A stretch of 14,992 nucleotides of DNA from Moraxella bovis (GCF_002014975.1 NZ_MUXV01000024.1:1-14992), one strand, 5' to 3'. Positions 6,085-13,005 are shown, counted from the first letter of the stretch. Numbers and translations: made by a program. Notes: generated by a model not told the origin, from the letters alone.

Positions 6085-7593
6085 ATGGACGCTGTAACAT
6101 CAGGCGGGGCGGGCGTATGGATTTCGCTGTCAATTTATTTTTTGGGCATGATTGCCATTGGGGTGTATGCCTATTTTAAACAAAAAAAAGATGTCGAAGG
6201 CTATATGCTCGGTGGGCGTAACTTATCGCCTGCGGTAACGGCACTCTCGGCGGGGGCGTCTGATATGTCGGGCTGGCTACTGCTGGGGTTACCTGGTTAT
6301 ATGTATGCGTCAGGCATTGTGAGTTTGTGGATAGCAGGGGGGCTGACGGTCGGGGCATTTGCCAACTATCTGCTCGTTGCCCCACGTCTGCGTGTGTACA
6401 CCGAAGTGGCAGGTAATGCCATTACTTTGCCCGACTTTTTTGCCAATCGCTTTGATGATAAAACGCACCTACTTCGTATGGTTTCTGCCATCGTGGTCAT
6501 CATGTTCTTTACGGTCTATACGGCGGCAAGTCTGGTTGGAGGCGGTAAGCTTTTTGAAAGCTCGCTCGGGCTTGATTATGGCTTGGGTCTGTGGGTGACG
6601 GCAGGCGTGGTCGTGGCGTATACGCTCTTTGGCGGATTTTTGGCGGTGTCCTTGACTGACTTTGTCCAAGGGGTGATTATGCTCATTGCCATGCTGCTGG
6701 TGCCGTTTGTCGCCTTCAATGAAATCGGCGGTATCAGTGCTGGCATGGACGTGGCACGTTCTGTGAACCCTGAGCTGTTTAACATCATGAGTGGCGTGAG
6801 TGTCATGGGGGCGATTTCGCTAGCAGCGTGGGGTCTGGGCTATTTTGGACAGCCACACATCATCGTGCGGTTTATGGCGATTCGCTCGGTTAAGGACGTG
6901 CCTGTGGCGTGCGGTATTGGCATGGGCTGGATGATATTGAGCTTGATTGGGGCATTGTTTGTTGGTGTGTCGGGCGTGGCATATATCCATAATAAGGGCA
7001 TGAACCTAGATGACCCTGAGACAGTTTTCTTGGTGTTCTCACAGCTTTTGTTTCATCCGCTCATCGGTGGCTTCTTGCTGGCGGCGATATTGGCGGCGAT
7101 TATGAGTACCATTTCTAGTCAGCTACTGGTGGTGTCAAGCTCTCTTGCCCGTGATGTGTACAAGCTGTTTTTGGATAAAGAAGCGTCCGAATCCCGTCAA
7201 ATCATGGTCGGGCGTATCTCGGTGGTACTGGTGGCGGTGCTTGCAATTATGCTGGCAGGGGACAAAGACAGCTCGGTGTTAAAGATGGTCTCGCACGCGT
7301 GGGCAGGTTTTGGGGCGGCGTTTGGTCCGTTGGTGCTACTCTCGCTTATGTGGAAACGCATGAACTACCAAGGGGCTTTGGCAGGCATGATTGTCGGGGC
7401 ATTGACCGTCATCGTCTGGGTGTATGGGGGTATTACGATTGGCGGACAGCCTGCCAATGACGCCATTTATTCCATCATGCCTGGCTTTGTGCTGAGTACC
7501 ATTGCGACCGTGGTTGTCTCACTTTTGACCCCACCGCCCAGTGCCAAGATTATGGGCGAATTTGATGAGATGGAACGCCAGTTAAAGGCTTAA
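6085..7593 (+). CDS. putP: sodium/proline symporter
   Basis: PutP imports proline with Na+ across the inner membrane; it belongs to the SSS (solute:sodium symporter) family. The 502 aa protein has about 13 hydrophobic segments and aligns with E. coli PutP throughout. Clear landmarks are LGGRNLSPAVTALSAGASDMSGW (TM2, with the Na+-site Asp60 equivalent to E. coli Asp55), LRVYTEVAGNAITLPDFFANRF, GWGLGYFGQPHIIVRFMA, ILAAIMSTISSQLLV (the Ser/Thr pair used in Na+ binding) and AWAGFGAAFGP. The RBS AAGGAG (6073-6078) is optimal. The gene is single, divergent from rplY and closed by a strong terminator. PutA is not in this window. The TTTGCAAAT palindrome over its -35 suggests repression. Confidence 0.95.
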   Translation: MDAVTSGGAGVWISLSIYFLGMIAIGVYAYFKQKKDVEGYMLGGRNLSPAVTALSAGASDMSGWLLLGLPGYMYASGIVSLWIAGGLTVGAFANYLLVAPRLRVYTEVAGNAITLPDFFANRFDDKTHLLRMVSAIVVIMFFTVYTAASLVGGGKLFESSLGLDYGLGLWVTAGVVVAYTLFGGFLAVSLTDFVQGVIMLIAMLLVPFVAFNEIGGISAGMDVARSVNPELFNIMSGVSVMGAISLAAWGLGYFGQPHIIVRFMAIRSVKDVPVACGIGMGWMILSLIGALFVGVSGVAYIHNKGMNLDDPETVFLVFSQLLFHPLIGGFLLAAILAAIMSTISSQLLVVSSSLARDVYKLFLDKEASESRQIMVGRISVVLVAVLAIMLAGDKDSSVLKMVSHAWAGFGAAFGPLVLLSLMWKRMNYQGALAGMIVGALTVIVWVYGGITIGGQPANDAIYSIMPGFVLSTIATVVVSLLTPPPSAKIMGEFDEMERQLKA

Positions 7594-7638
7594 AATAAAA
7601 ATACCCTAATATTCTGTTGGGCATCTTGTGGTGTGATT

Positions 7639-7689
7639 TACCCAAAACCCAAAAAGTTTATCAGCTTTTGGGGTTTTGGGTATTTTTTG
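7639..7689 (+). terminator. strong intrinsic terminator after putP
   Basis: Positions 7639-7656 and 7665-7682 pair at 17 of 18 positions (arms begin TACCCAAAACCC), with an 8 nt loop, then TTTTTTGG. The rest of the putP to SPOR-gene spacer (7690-7847) is AT-rich. Confidence 0.85.
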
Positions 7690-7745
7690 GCAAAATGGCA
7701 GGCGAGCTTAACAAGTTTTGTCCTTAGATGACATGCGTTAAAAAA

Positions 7746-7790
7746 TGTTACAATATTTTTATAAAAATTTTTTAAAAAAATGATTATACT
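7746..7790 (+). promoter_or_regulatory. candidate promoters for the SPOR-domain gene
   Basis: Two candidate -10 elements: TGTTACAAT (7746-7754, extended -10) and TATACT (7785-7790). Neither has a good -35 at the right distance. The surrounding DNA is very AT-rich. Confidence 0.35.
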
Positions 7791-7847
7791 AAAAGTATTT
7801 ACCAAAAAATAAATAGCCAACCACAAACAACCATAAAAAGGTATTCT

Positions 7848-8558
7848 ATGCCCCAAAGACCTTATAACAAACCAATCAGTCGTGAACAAAAAGTTCGTAC
7901 GTCATCAGGGCTTATCAGCCTGCTTTGGATGTTTGTGGGGGCGGTGATTGCGGTGATGATAGGATTTTTCTTATACTTATCGCCTTTGTTTGATAGTTTT
8001 AAGACAGAGGTAGAAGTCAATCCGCCTACCAAAGTTGAGCCATTGCCACAAAAAGAGCAAGCAAATAACTATGAGTTTTATGAAGTGCTACCAACACGGG
8101 AATTTCATACAGGGGAGAATGTGGCAGGGGGTGAGCCAGTGACAGATGAGGCGACCATAACTGAGCAACCTGAGGTTAAGCCTGATGCGGTGGTCATTTC
8201 TGACAGCCATCAAGAGAATGACAATGTAAGTGGTACTAACGAGACGGAAATAGCCATCACCGAAGAAGATGCTACCTATGAAGGTGAGTCAACTTCTGGC
8301 AACATTGAGATAACGGCTCATAAGAATACTTATATCTTACAAATTCGCAGTTATGACAACCCCGATGAAGCTGACCGCATGCGTGCTGAGGTCATGATGT
8401 CGGGTATAGATGCTCGGGTCATCAAGCGTGTGGATGACGGCATGGAGCTGTATCAAGTCATCTCCAATACCATGAACTCTAAGGAAGAAGCACTGTCTGC
8501 CAGCAGAAGATTGAGTAATAACGGCATTGATTCGCTTGTGGTGGAGCAAAGACGTTAA
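7848..8558 (+). CDS. single-pass membrane protein with C-terminal SPOR domain
   Basis: A 236 aa protein with FtsN-like architecture: a short basic cytoplasmic N-terminus (residues 1-22), one transmembrane helix (about 23-46, LISLLWMFVGAVIAVMIGFFLYL), an acidic Glu/Thr/Val-rich periplasmic linker (about 50-158) and a SPOR domain (about 160-234, beginning TYILQIRSYDNPDEADRMRA). SPOR domains bind denuded glycan strands at the division septum. The NYEFYEVLP stretch (74-82) resembles a motif in FtsN-like proteins following argS in related bacteria; argS is absent here. It could be the cell's FtsN or an accessory SPOR protein; sequence alone does not decide. It is a monocistronic unit between terminators. 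Confidence 0.85.
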   Translation: MPQRPYNKPISREQKVRTSSGLISLLWMFVGAVIAVMIGFFLYLSPLFDSFKTEVEVNPPTKVEPLPQKEQANNYEFYEVLPTREFHTGENVAGGEPVTDEATITEQPEVKPDAVVISDSHQENDNVSGTNETEIAITEEDATYEGESTSGNIEITAHKNTYILQIRSYDNPDEADRMRAEVMMSGIDARVIKRVDDGMELYQVISNTMNSKEEALSASRRLSNNGIDSLVVEQRR

Positions 8559-8581
8559 GTTTATAAGAGAATGCCATAAAG

Positions 8582-8615
8582 AAAATACCGCCTGCTTGTG
8601 ACAGGCGGTATTTTT
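8582..8615. terminator. bidirectional terminator between SPOR gene and lipoprotein gene
   Basis: AAAATACCGCCTG (8582-8594) and CAGGCGGTATTTT (8602-8614) form a perfect 13 bp stem with a 7 nt loop and T-runs on both strands. It serves two convergent genes ending at 8558 and 8620. Confidence 0.9.
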
Positions 8616-8619
8616 ATGA

Positions 8620-9000
8620 TTATTGTTTGGTTTCGGTGTCGGCAGGAGCGGTTTCTTTTGCTGTTGCTGTTTCAGCGGGGGCAGGAGCTTCGGCAACAGC
8701 CATGGTCTCTGCCATCTTTGTGCTTGCTGGCTTCGCCGTTTCTGTCGTCTCAGGAGTGGCTGTGGTGGTTTCTGCTACATCAGTAGCGGGGGCGACCGAT
8801 GCATCTGACGCTCCACCAACACCACCCATTGTGGGCTGTCCGTGGTCGTCAAATTTCACTTCTTCGGCTTTTGGGGCGTTGGCTTTGGCATTTGCCTCGG
8901 CTTCTTCTAGTTTGTCCACGGCTTTTGGGTTGTTATGACCCCCGCAGGCACTAAGTAGTAGGCTTGTGCTGATGATGGCGGTAAATAATTTGGCTTTCAT
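8620..9000 (-). CDS. small Ala/Thr/Glu-rich lipoprotein of unknown function
   Basis: A 126 aa predicted lipoprotein. The start at 9000 is chosen because AGGAG lies 5 nt upstream and it gives a compact signal peptide MKAKLFTAIISTSLLLSAC with lipobox LSAC and Cys19. Gly follows the Cys, so outer membrane sorting is likely. After a short segment (CGGHNNPKAVDKLEEAEANA), the protein is low complexity: Ala, Thr, Glu, Pro and Lys dominate and no domain is recognisable. It has no Cys beyond the lipidated one. It may be a disordered envelope lipoprotein. It lies directly downstream of hom, where thrC might be expected, but has its own promoter-like sequence. I do not recognise a family. Confidence 0.72.
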   Translation of the reverse strand: MKAKLFTAIISTSLLLSACGGHNNPKAVDKLEEAEANAKANAPKAEEVKFDDHGQPTMGGVGGASDASVAPATDVAETTTATPETTETAKPASTKMAETMAVAEAPAPAETATAKETAPADTETKQ

Positions 9001-9035
9001 GAGAACTCCTAACGGATGACTATTCAAATAATGCT

Positions 9036-9065
9036 ATTATGCCACAAATGGTAGGGAATTGACAA
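9036..9065 (-). promoter_or_regulatory. sigma-70 promoter for the small lipoprotein gene
   Basis: On the minus strand, TTGTCA (9065-9060, 5 of 6) and CATAAT (9041-9036, 5 of 6) are separated by 18 bp. The transcript start would be near 9029, with a leader of about 28 nt. Confidence 0.55.
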
Positions 9066-9094
9066 TTTGTAATCTTGCACTCTGCCATTTGTGG
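9042..9094. repeat. 10 bp inverted repeat around the hom 3' end
   Basis: CCACAAATGG (9042-9051) and CCATTTGTGG (9085-9094) are perfect inverted repeats, 33 bp apart. They lie just beyond the hom stop and enclose the -35 of the lipoprotein promoter. This may be a regulator site or a weak hairpin; there is no T-tract. Confidence 0.35.
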
Positions 9095-9104
9095 TTTGGC
9101 TTTA

Positions 9105-10406
9105 TTATTCTAAACTTTCTAGGCGGATACGCACCACAGGCTCGGTGACCGCCCCAAGGGTTTCTATCTCTTTGATGGCTTTGTTCATCTGTGATTCAAG
9201 TACGGGCAAGGTCAAGATGATGACAGGTACAAGCCCTGATTTGTGAGCGTCACGTTGCATGATGGCATCAATATTAATGCCGTTTTCACTCAGAATGCGA
9301 GTGGTGTCAGCCAGTACGCCCAGCTCATCTTTGACCGTCAAGCGCAGATAGTAGCCACAGGTCATCTCATCGCTAGATAGGATGCGAGTGTCGGACAGCT
9401 CTTCGGGGACGAACGCCAAATGTGGTACGTCGCTTGGGGTGTTGGCATTGATGACATAAATCAAATCCATGACATCCGCCATGACTGCCGATGCCGTCGC
9501 CCCCGCTCCTGCACCATCGCCATAATACAACGACTGCCCCAGCGGGTGAGCGTCTACCATGACGGCATTTTTTACGCCATTGACATTGGCAAGTAGGGTG
9601 CTGTTGGGGATGAGCGTGGGATGGACACGTAGCTCAAAGCCGTGTTCACGACGAAACGCAAAGCCGAGATGCTTGATGGTGTAGCCAAGCTCTTTGGCGT
9701 AGACCACGTCTTGCAAGTTAATTTTGGTGATGCCTTCACAGTACACTTTGTTAAACTGCAAAGGAATGCCAAAGGCAATCGATGCCAACAAGGACAGCTT
9801 ATGAGCGGCGTCAATACCTTCAACGTCAAAGGTGGGGTCAGCTTCGGCATAGCCTAGGGCTTGGGCTTCTTTTAGTACGTCGCCAAAACGACGGTTTTTT
9901 TGTTGCATTTCAGTTAGGATAAAGTTGCCCGTGCCATTGATGATGCCTGCCACCCAGTCCACTTTGTTGGCGGCTAGGGCTTCACGGATGATTTTGATAA
10001 TCGGAATGCCACCTGCCACCGCCGCTTCATAACGCACCTGTACGCCATGCTCTTCGGCAAGCCCAAAAATCTCATTGCCATGTTCGGCAAGTAAGGCTTT
10101 GTTGGCGGTGACGACGTGTTTTTTGTGTTCGATGGCGTGGATGATGACGTCTTTGGCGACGCTCTTACCGCCAATCACTTCGATGACGATGTCCACATCA
10201 TCATCGGCGGCGATTGACATCAAATCATCGCTTTGTTTGATGGTAGGGTCAATGTCATCTCGCCGCCTCCTTGTGCCGACGTGAGTGATACAGATGTCAT
10301 GACCGCTACGGCGAGACAGCTCAACGGCGTTGTCTTTTAGTAGGTTGACCACGCCTGTACCAACTGTTCCCAGACCCAAAACCGCAATGTTAATTTTATC
10401 TTTCAT
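9105..10406 (-). CDS. hom: homoserine dehydrogenase
   Basis: Reduces L-aspartate 4-semialdehyde to L-homoserine with NAD(P)H in the cytoplasm, feeding threonine and methionine synthesis. The 433 aa protein is the monofunctional form. It has a Rossmann domain starting VLGLGTVGTGVV (residues 9-20), TANKALLAEHG (100-110), the substrate/dimer domain with RYEAAVAGGIP, NGTGNFILTEM (158-167), and GYAEADPTFDVEGIDAAHKL, whose Asp199 and Lys203 match the catalytic Asp/Lys pair (Asp219/Lys223 in yeast). A C-terminal ACT domain (about 352-427, LRLTVKDELGVLADTTRIL) suggests feedback control by threonine. dsbC lies upstream, as in Pseudomonas and Acinetobacter (dsbC-hom-thrC), but thrC does not follow here. 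Confidence 0.96.
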   Translation of the reverse strand: MKDKINIAVLGLGTVGTGVVNLLKDNAVELSRRSGHDICITHVGTRRRRDDIDPTIKQSDDLMSIAADDDVDIVIEVIGGKSVAKDVIIHAIEHKKHVVTANKALLAEHGNEIFGLAEEHGVQVRYEAAVAGGIPIIKIIREALAANKVDWVAGIINGTGNFILTEMQQKNRRFGDVLKEAQALGYAEADPTFDVEGIDAAHKLSLLASIAFGIPLQFNKVYCEGITKINLQDVVYAKELGYTIKHLGFAFRREHGFELRVHPTLIPNSTLLANVNGVKNAVMVDAHPLGQSLYYGDGAGAGATASAVMADVMDLIYVINANTPSDVPHLAFVPEELSDTRILSSDEMTCGYYLRLTVKDELGVLADTTRILSENGINIDAIMQRDAHKSGLVPVIILTLPVLESQMNKAIKEIETLGAVTEPVVRIRLESLE

Positions 10407-10460
10407 GAATGCCCCAACTGGTTATCTATAACAAAAATTGACGGTAAAACCGAATTGCTT

Positions 10461-10475
10461 AACTTATCATAAGTT
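10461..10475. promoter_or_regulatory. palindrome AACTTATCATAAGTT upstream of hom
   Basis: A 7-1-7 perfect palindrome, 55-70 bp before the hom start and downstream of the candidate -10 box, so it lies in the hom leader or operator region. It may bind a regulator; none is identified. Confidence 0.35.
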
Positions 10476-10493
10476 CATGGCTTATGCTAGGGG

Positions 10494-10522
10494 TTTGTAA
10501 AAATTTTTATGGGTTTTGTCAA
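10494..10522 (-). promoter_or_regulatory. candidate promoter for hom
   Basis: On the minus strand, a perfect TTGACA (10522-10517) is followed after 17 bp by TACAAA (10499-10494, 4 of 6). The leader to the hom ATG would be about 80 nt. Confidence 0.5.
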
Positions 10523-10593
10523 AATTTTTTGTAAAAATTGTAACAGGTGATGGGATTTGATGAGTGTGGTGATTTGTTTTTAAAATCTTATAA

Positions 10594-10618
10594 AAAAGGG
10601 CTAAAACCGAGCCCTTTT
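10594..10618 (-). terminator. intrinsic terminator after dsbC
   Basis: AAAAGGGCT (10594-10602) and AGCCCTTTT (10610-10618) form a 9 bp stem with a 7 nt loop. On the minus strand it is followed by a TTTTTTAT run. It separates the dsbC transcript from hom. Confidence 0.8.
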
Positions 10619-10641
10619 GTTTGTTATTTATAAATTAACCA

Positions 10642-11496
10642 TCAACGGTTGGCAATAGCCTCTTTGGCAAGCTCAGCCGATGGCAGATAGCCCCCAAGCT
10701 GTTTTCCATTTTCGGCAAAGATGGCAGGCGTGCCTGACACGCCCAGCTTATGACCGAGTACCATGTGTTTTCGCACGGGGTTGTCACAGCTTGGAGCGGT
10801 GACGTCTTTGCCTTGTTTGGCATTGCTTAGGGCGGTTTGGCGGTCACTGCTACACCACACGCTCTCGGTCAGACCTATCATAGACTCGCCACGAGGCCAT
10901 GCCAGATAGCGAACTTCGATACCAGCGGCATTGGTTTGGTCAATCTCTTTGTGTAGAAGTTGGCAATAATGACAAGTGGGGTCTGAGAAAACATAGATGG
11001 ACGCTTTGGTCTCGCCTTTGGCAGGGAAGATAATCATTTCAGATTTGTCCACGGCTTGTAGCTCGGAGACGACCGCTTTTGACATCATGGCACCACTGAT
11101 GTCCACAGGTCTGCCATCGCCCAGCTTCATGACCGCACCTTGAATGACGTACGTGCCAGTTTTATCAACAAAAAATGGCGAAACGCCATCCAAAGTCGCC
11201 CAGTACATCTCGGGCATGTCGGTTGGGACGACGGACTGAACCTGAGCGTTCAGACCTGATTTGTTTAGGTTGTTTTGTAGAGCAAGGGCGACATCGGGCT
11301 GATGGTTGGGGTCGTCATTTTGGGCAGGGGTGTTGTCCACTGGCTCGGTGCTTGTTTCTTGGGTTTGGTCAGTGGCAGTTGCCGTGCTGTCCGTTTTCTT
11401 GTTGTTCGTTTTGTTGTCTTGGTTGCACCCGACCAGCAGTAGGGCGGTCATGGCGACGGTTAAAGCGGTGTGTGATAGGGTGGGTTTGATGGTCAT
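10642..11496 (-). CDS. dsbC: DsbC-family thiol:disulfide isomerase, lipoprotein form
   Basis: A periplasmic disulfide isomerase of 284 aa. The N-terminus is a lipoprotein signal with lipobox LVGC (Cys24, next residue Asn). A Thr/Asn/Asp/Gln-rich linker (25-66) follows, then a DsbC N-terminal dimerisation-like domain (about 67-130) and a thioredoxin-fold catalytic domain. Active site CHYC is Cys175-Cys178; the E. coli equivalent is CGYC. Cys215 and Cys237 are 22 residues apart, exactly the spacing of the second disulfide in E. coli DsbC (Cys141-Cys163). The cis-Pro loop is VSGTPAIF (Pro257). E. coli DsbC is soluble; this one is predicted membrane-anchored. The ATG lacks a clear Shine-Dalgarno. 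It is next to hom as in Pseudomonas, separated by a terminator. Confidence 0.93.
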   Translation of the reverse strand: MTIKPTLSHTALTVAMTALLLVGCNQDNKTNNKKTDSTATATDQTQETSTEPVDNTPAQNDDPNHQPDVALALQNNLNKSGLNAQVQSVVPTDMPEMYWATLDGVSPFFVDKTGTYVIQGAVMKLGDGRPVDISGAMMSKAVVSELQAVDKSEMIIFPAKGETKASIYVFSDPTCHYCQLLHKEIDQTNAAGIEVRYLAWPRGESMIGLTESVWCSSDRQTALSNAKQGKDVTAPSCDNPVRKHMVLGHKLGVSGTPAIFAENGKQLGGYLPSAELAKEAIANR

Positions 11497-11525
11497 GATG
11501 ATAAATGATAAAAGAAAAAAGGGTT

Positions 11526-11531
11526 ATTATA
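11526..11531 (-). promoter_or_regulatory. -10 box for dsbC
   Basis: A perfect TATAAT on the minus strand (11531-11526), about 30 bp before the dsbC ATG. The -35 region 17 bp upstream (TTAGGC) matches poorly. The predicted leader is only about 23 nt, with no Shine-Dalgarno. Confidence 0.5.
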
Positions 11532-11639
11532 CCAAACTTTATCAATTTGCCTAATGATTTTATTGATTAAAAAAATCAAAATCAGTATTTTGTTTTGCCA
11601 GTCAAAAATGCCGCAAAACTACAAAATCACTAAGGAAAG

Positions 11640-11661
11640 TTTGGTGGCTTATGCTAAACTA
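11640..11661 (+). promoter_or_regulatory. promoter-like 22 nt element before the DUF808 gene, copy 1
   Basis: Begins TTTGGTGG and ends TGCTAAACTA, and contains TATGCT (11650-11655) and an extended -10 form TGCTAAACT. A second copy with 20 of 22 identities lies at 13006-13027. It ends 32 bp before the DUF808 start codon. Confidence 0.5.
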
Positions 11662-11693
11662 CGCTCTTTATTAAGACAGGCAATAGGGTAACT

Positions 11694-12608
11694 ATGGCAG
11701 GCAGTTTGCTGATACTACTAGATGACATTGCAACCTTGCTAGATGACGTGTCAATATTAACAAAGGTCGCCGCCAAAAAGACGGCAGGTGTGTTGGGCGA
11801 TGATTTGGCATTAAACGCCCAGCAAGTAACAGGCGTGCGTGCCGACCGTGAGCTTGCGGTGGTGTGGGCGGTGGCAAAGGGGTCATTTATCAATAAATGT
11901 ATCCTTGTGCCAGCAGCTCTTGCCATCAGTGCGGTGGCGGCGTGGCTCATCACACCTTTACTTATGATTGGTGGGCTGTTTTTGTGCTATGAAGGCTCAG
12001 AGAAAGTCATTCATAAATTCGCCCCCAAGCTCTTACCCCATGACTTAGACGATGAAGACGCTCATCAGGCACGCCTAGAAGCCAACGCCAACGATGAAGA
12101 TTTGGTGGCGTTGGAGCAGGACAAAATCAAAGGAGCGATTCGCACCGACTTTATTTTGTCGGCAGAGATTGTGGTTATCTCGCTTGGGGTAATGACAGCG
12201 ACGACCTTTATGATCAAAGCCTTGGCACTATCTGCCATTGCCATTTTGATGACAGTGGGGGTGTACGGACTGGTGGCGATGATTGTCAAAATGGACGATG
12301 TGGGTATGCATTGGGCGGCACAACCTGACCCTGCCAAACAAAAAATGGGTAACCTGCTCCTTGCCTTTGCCCCCAAACTCATGAAATTCCTATCTATCGC
12401 AGGTACGCTTGCCATGTTCTTGGTTGGTGGCGGTATTTTGGTGCATGGCGTGGATATACTACATCATCAAGCCGAGCATTTGTCGCACTTTTCGGGCATG
12501 TTTGACGGTCTGACCGAGACCATCTATAATGGCGTGGTGGGCTTTATCGCAGGCTGTCTGGTTGTGGCGTTGGTGGTGATGCTTAAAAAAGTCAAAGGTG
12601 GGCATTGA
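11694..12608 (+). CDS. DUF808 family inner membrane protein (YedI-like)
   Basis: A 304 aa protein that aligns along its length with E. coli YedI (DUF808); the family's function is unknown. The conserved N-terminus reads SLLILLDDIATLLDDVS, followed by VAAKKTAGVLGDDLALNAQQV and GVRADRELAVVWAVAKGS (about 22-64). Predicted hydrophobic segments are about 68-98, 155-200 (probably two helices), 222-250 and 277-297. A charged cytoplasmic-type loop lies at 102-150. The RBS is AGGGTAACT. The upstream region holds the 22 nt element at 11640-11661. The gene is divergent from dsbC and lies alone. Family call is confident; no reaction or substrate can be stated. Confidence 0.9.
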   Translation: MAGSLLILLDDIATLLDDVSILTKVAAKKTAGVLGDDLALNAQQVTGVRADRELAVVWAVAKGSFINKCILVPAALAISAVAAWLITPLLMIGGLFLCYEGSEKVIHKFAPKLLPHDLDDEDAHQARLEANANDEDLVALEQDKIKGAIRTDFILSAEIVVISLGVMTATTFMIKALALSAIAILMTVGVYGLVAMIVKMDDVGMHWAAQPDPAKQKMGNLLLAFAPKLMKFLSIAGTLAMFLVGGGILVHGVDILHHQAEHLSHFSGMFDGLTETIYNGVVGFIAGCLVVALVVMLKKVKGGH

Positions 12609-12646
12609 ACCGTTGGTTTGTTATTTTGTTTTGTGATGTAAGTAGT

Positions 12647-12665
12647 GTGTCTGTCTGATGGTGTC
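12647..12665 (+). promoter_or_regulatory. TGTC cluster, possible enhancer-binding-protein site
   Basis: Three [CG]TGTC motifs (12647-12651, 12651-12655, 12661-12665) lie about 205-225 bp upstream of the sigma-54-like -24 GG. Pseudomonas PilR recognises repeated [CG]TGTC sequences, so this could be an upstream activator site. The link is inference. Confidence 0.3.
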
Positions 12666-12713
12666 CTAAAGATATGATGAAAAGGTCAGATGTATCCTTT
12701 GCTATCATCATTA

Positions 12714-12796
12714 CAAACACCAAAGTCAGGCATGCTTAGATGGTTGTTGATTTCATGAAGTCATTGCAGGCTAGTCGGTAATGACTTTTGTGTTTG
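12714..12796 (+). terminator. overlapping stem-loops downstream of the DUF808 gene
   Basis: AAGTCATT (12758-12765) and AATGACTT (12780-12787) form an 8 bp stem followed by TTGTGTTT, which may act as a terminator. The same right-hand sequence (12782-12796) also pairs with 12714-12728 at 14 of 15 positions (CAAACAC...AAGTCA). The two structures exclude each other. Confidence 0.45.
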
Positions 12797-12826
12797 CAAT
12801 AATAGAAGTAGTTTTATTGCGAACTG

Positions 12827-12863
12827 GTAACATTTTCTTAATATTATATCTGTAGAATGTTAC
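12827..12863 (+). promoter_or_regulatory. hairpin just upstream of the sigma-54-like promoter
   Basis: GTAACATT (12827-12834) and AATGTTAC (12856-12863) form a perfect 8 bp inverted repeat six bases before the -24 element. It could be a protein site or a DNA bend. A smaller repeat GCAATAA/TTATTGC (12796-12802, 12814-12820) lies upstream. Confidence 0.35.
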
Positions 12864-12868
12864 ATAGA

Positions 12869-12885
12869 TTGGCATGAATCTTGCG
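12869..12885 (+). promoter_or_regulatory. sigma-54 (RpoN) promoter, -24/-12
   Basis: TTGGCATGAATCTTGCG matches the sigma-54 consensus YTGGCACGRNNNTTGCW at 15 of 17 positions. The invariant GG (12871-12872) and GC (12883-12884) have the required 10 bp between them. The transcript start would be near 12896, about 215 nt before the OmpA-family start codon. The resemblance of TTGGCA to a sigma-70 -35 box is noted, but no good -10 follows it. Confidence 0.7.
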
Positions 12886-12908
12886 GTACTAATAAATACA
12901 ATCGTTTT

Positions 12909-12936
12909 TTGACAGACAATTGTTTTATTTTGTTAT
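12909..12936 (+). promoter_or_regulatory. possible sigma-70 promoter downstream of the sigma-54 site
   Basis: A perfect TTGACA (12909-12914) is followed after 16 bp by TGTTAT (12931-12936, 4 of 6). If real, the locus has tandem promoters. Confidence 0.4.
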
Positions 12937-12955
12937 TTTATATCAAAATAAAACA
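12921..12955. repeat. 12 bp AT-rich inverted repeat in the OmpA-family leader
   Basis: TGTTTTATTTTG (12921-12932) and CAAAATAAAACA (12944-12955) form a perfect stem with an 11 nt loop and no T-tract after it on the plus strand. It overlaps the candidate sigma-70 -10. Further out, TGGTGTCA (12985-12992) and TGACACCA (13066-13073) also pair across the leader. Confidence 0.5.
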
Positions 12956-13005
12956 CAAAAAATTACGATGACTGTACTTTTTTATGGTGTCAACATTAAG
13001 CCTGA

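Noticed and set aside
8627..8938. 103-codon plus-strand frame, Ala/Val/Ser-rich
   Set aside because: It mirrors the repetitive Ala/Thr/Glu-rich lipoprotein gene on the other strand, which has a lipobox, RBS and promoter.
12674..12739. Small frame (about 21 codons) in the spacer after the DUF808 gene
   Set aside because: No ribosome binding site, and it overlaps the stem-loop region; nothing supports translation.
12869..12897. Sigma-70 promoter using TTGGCA as -35
   Set aside because: No acceptable -10 occurs 16-18 bp downstream (only ATAAAT/TAAATA-type matches), whereas the sigma-54 fit is much better.
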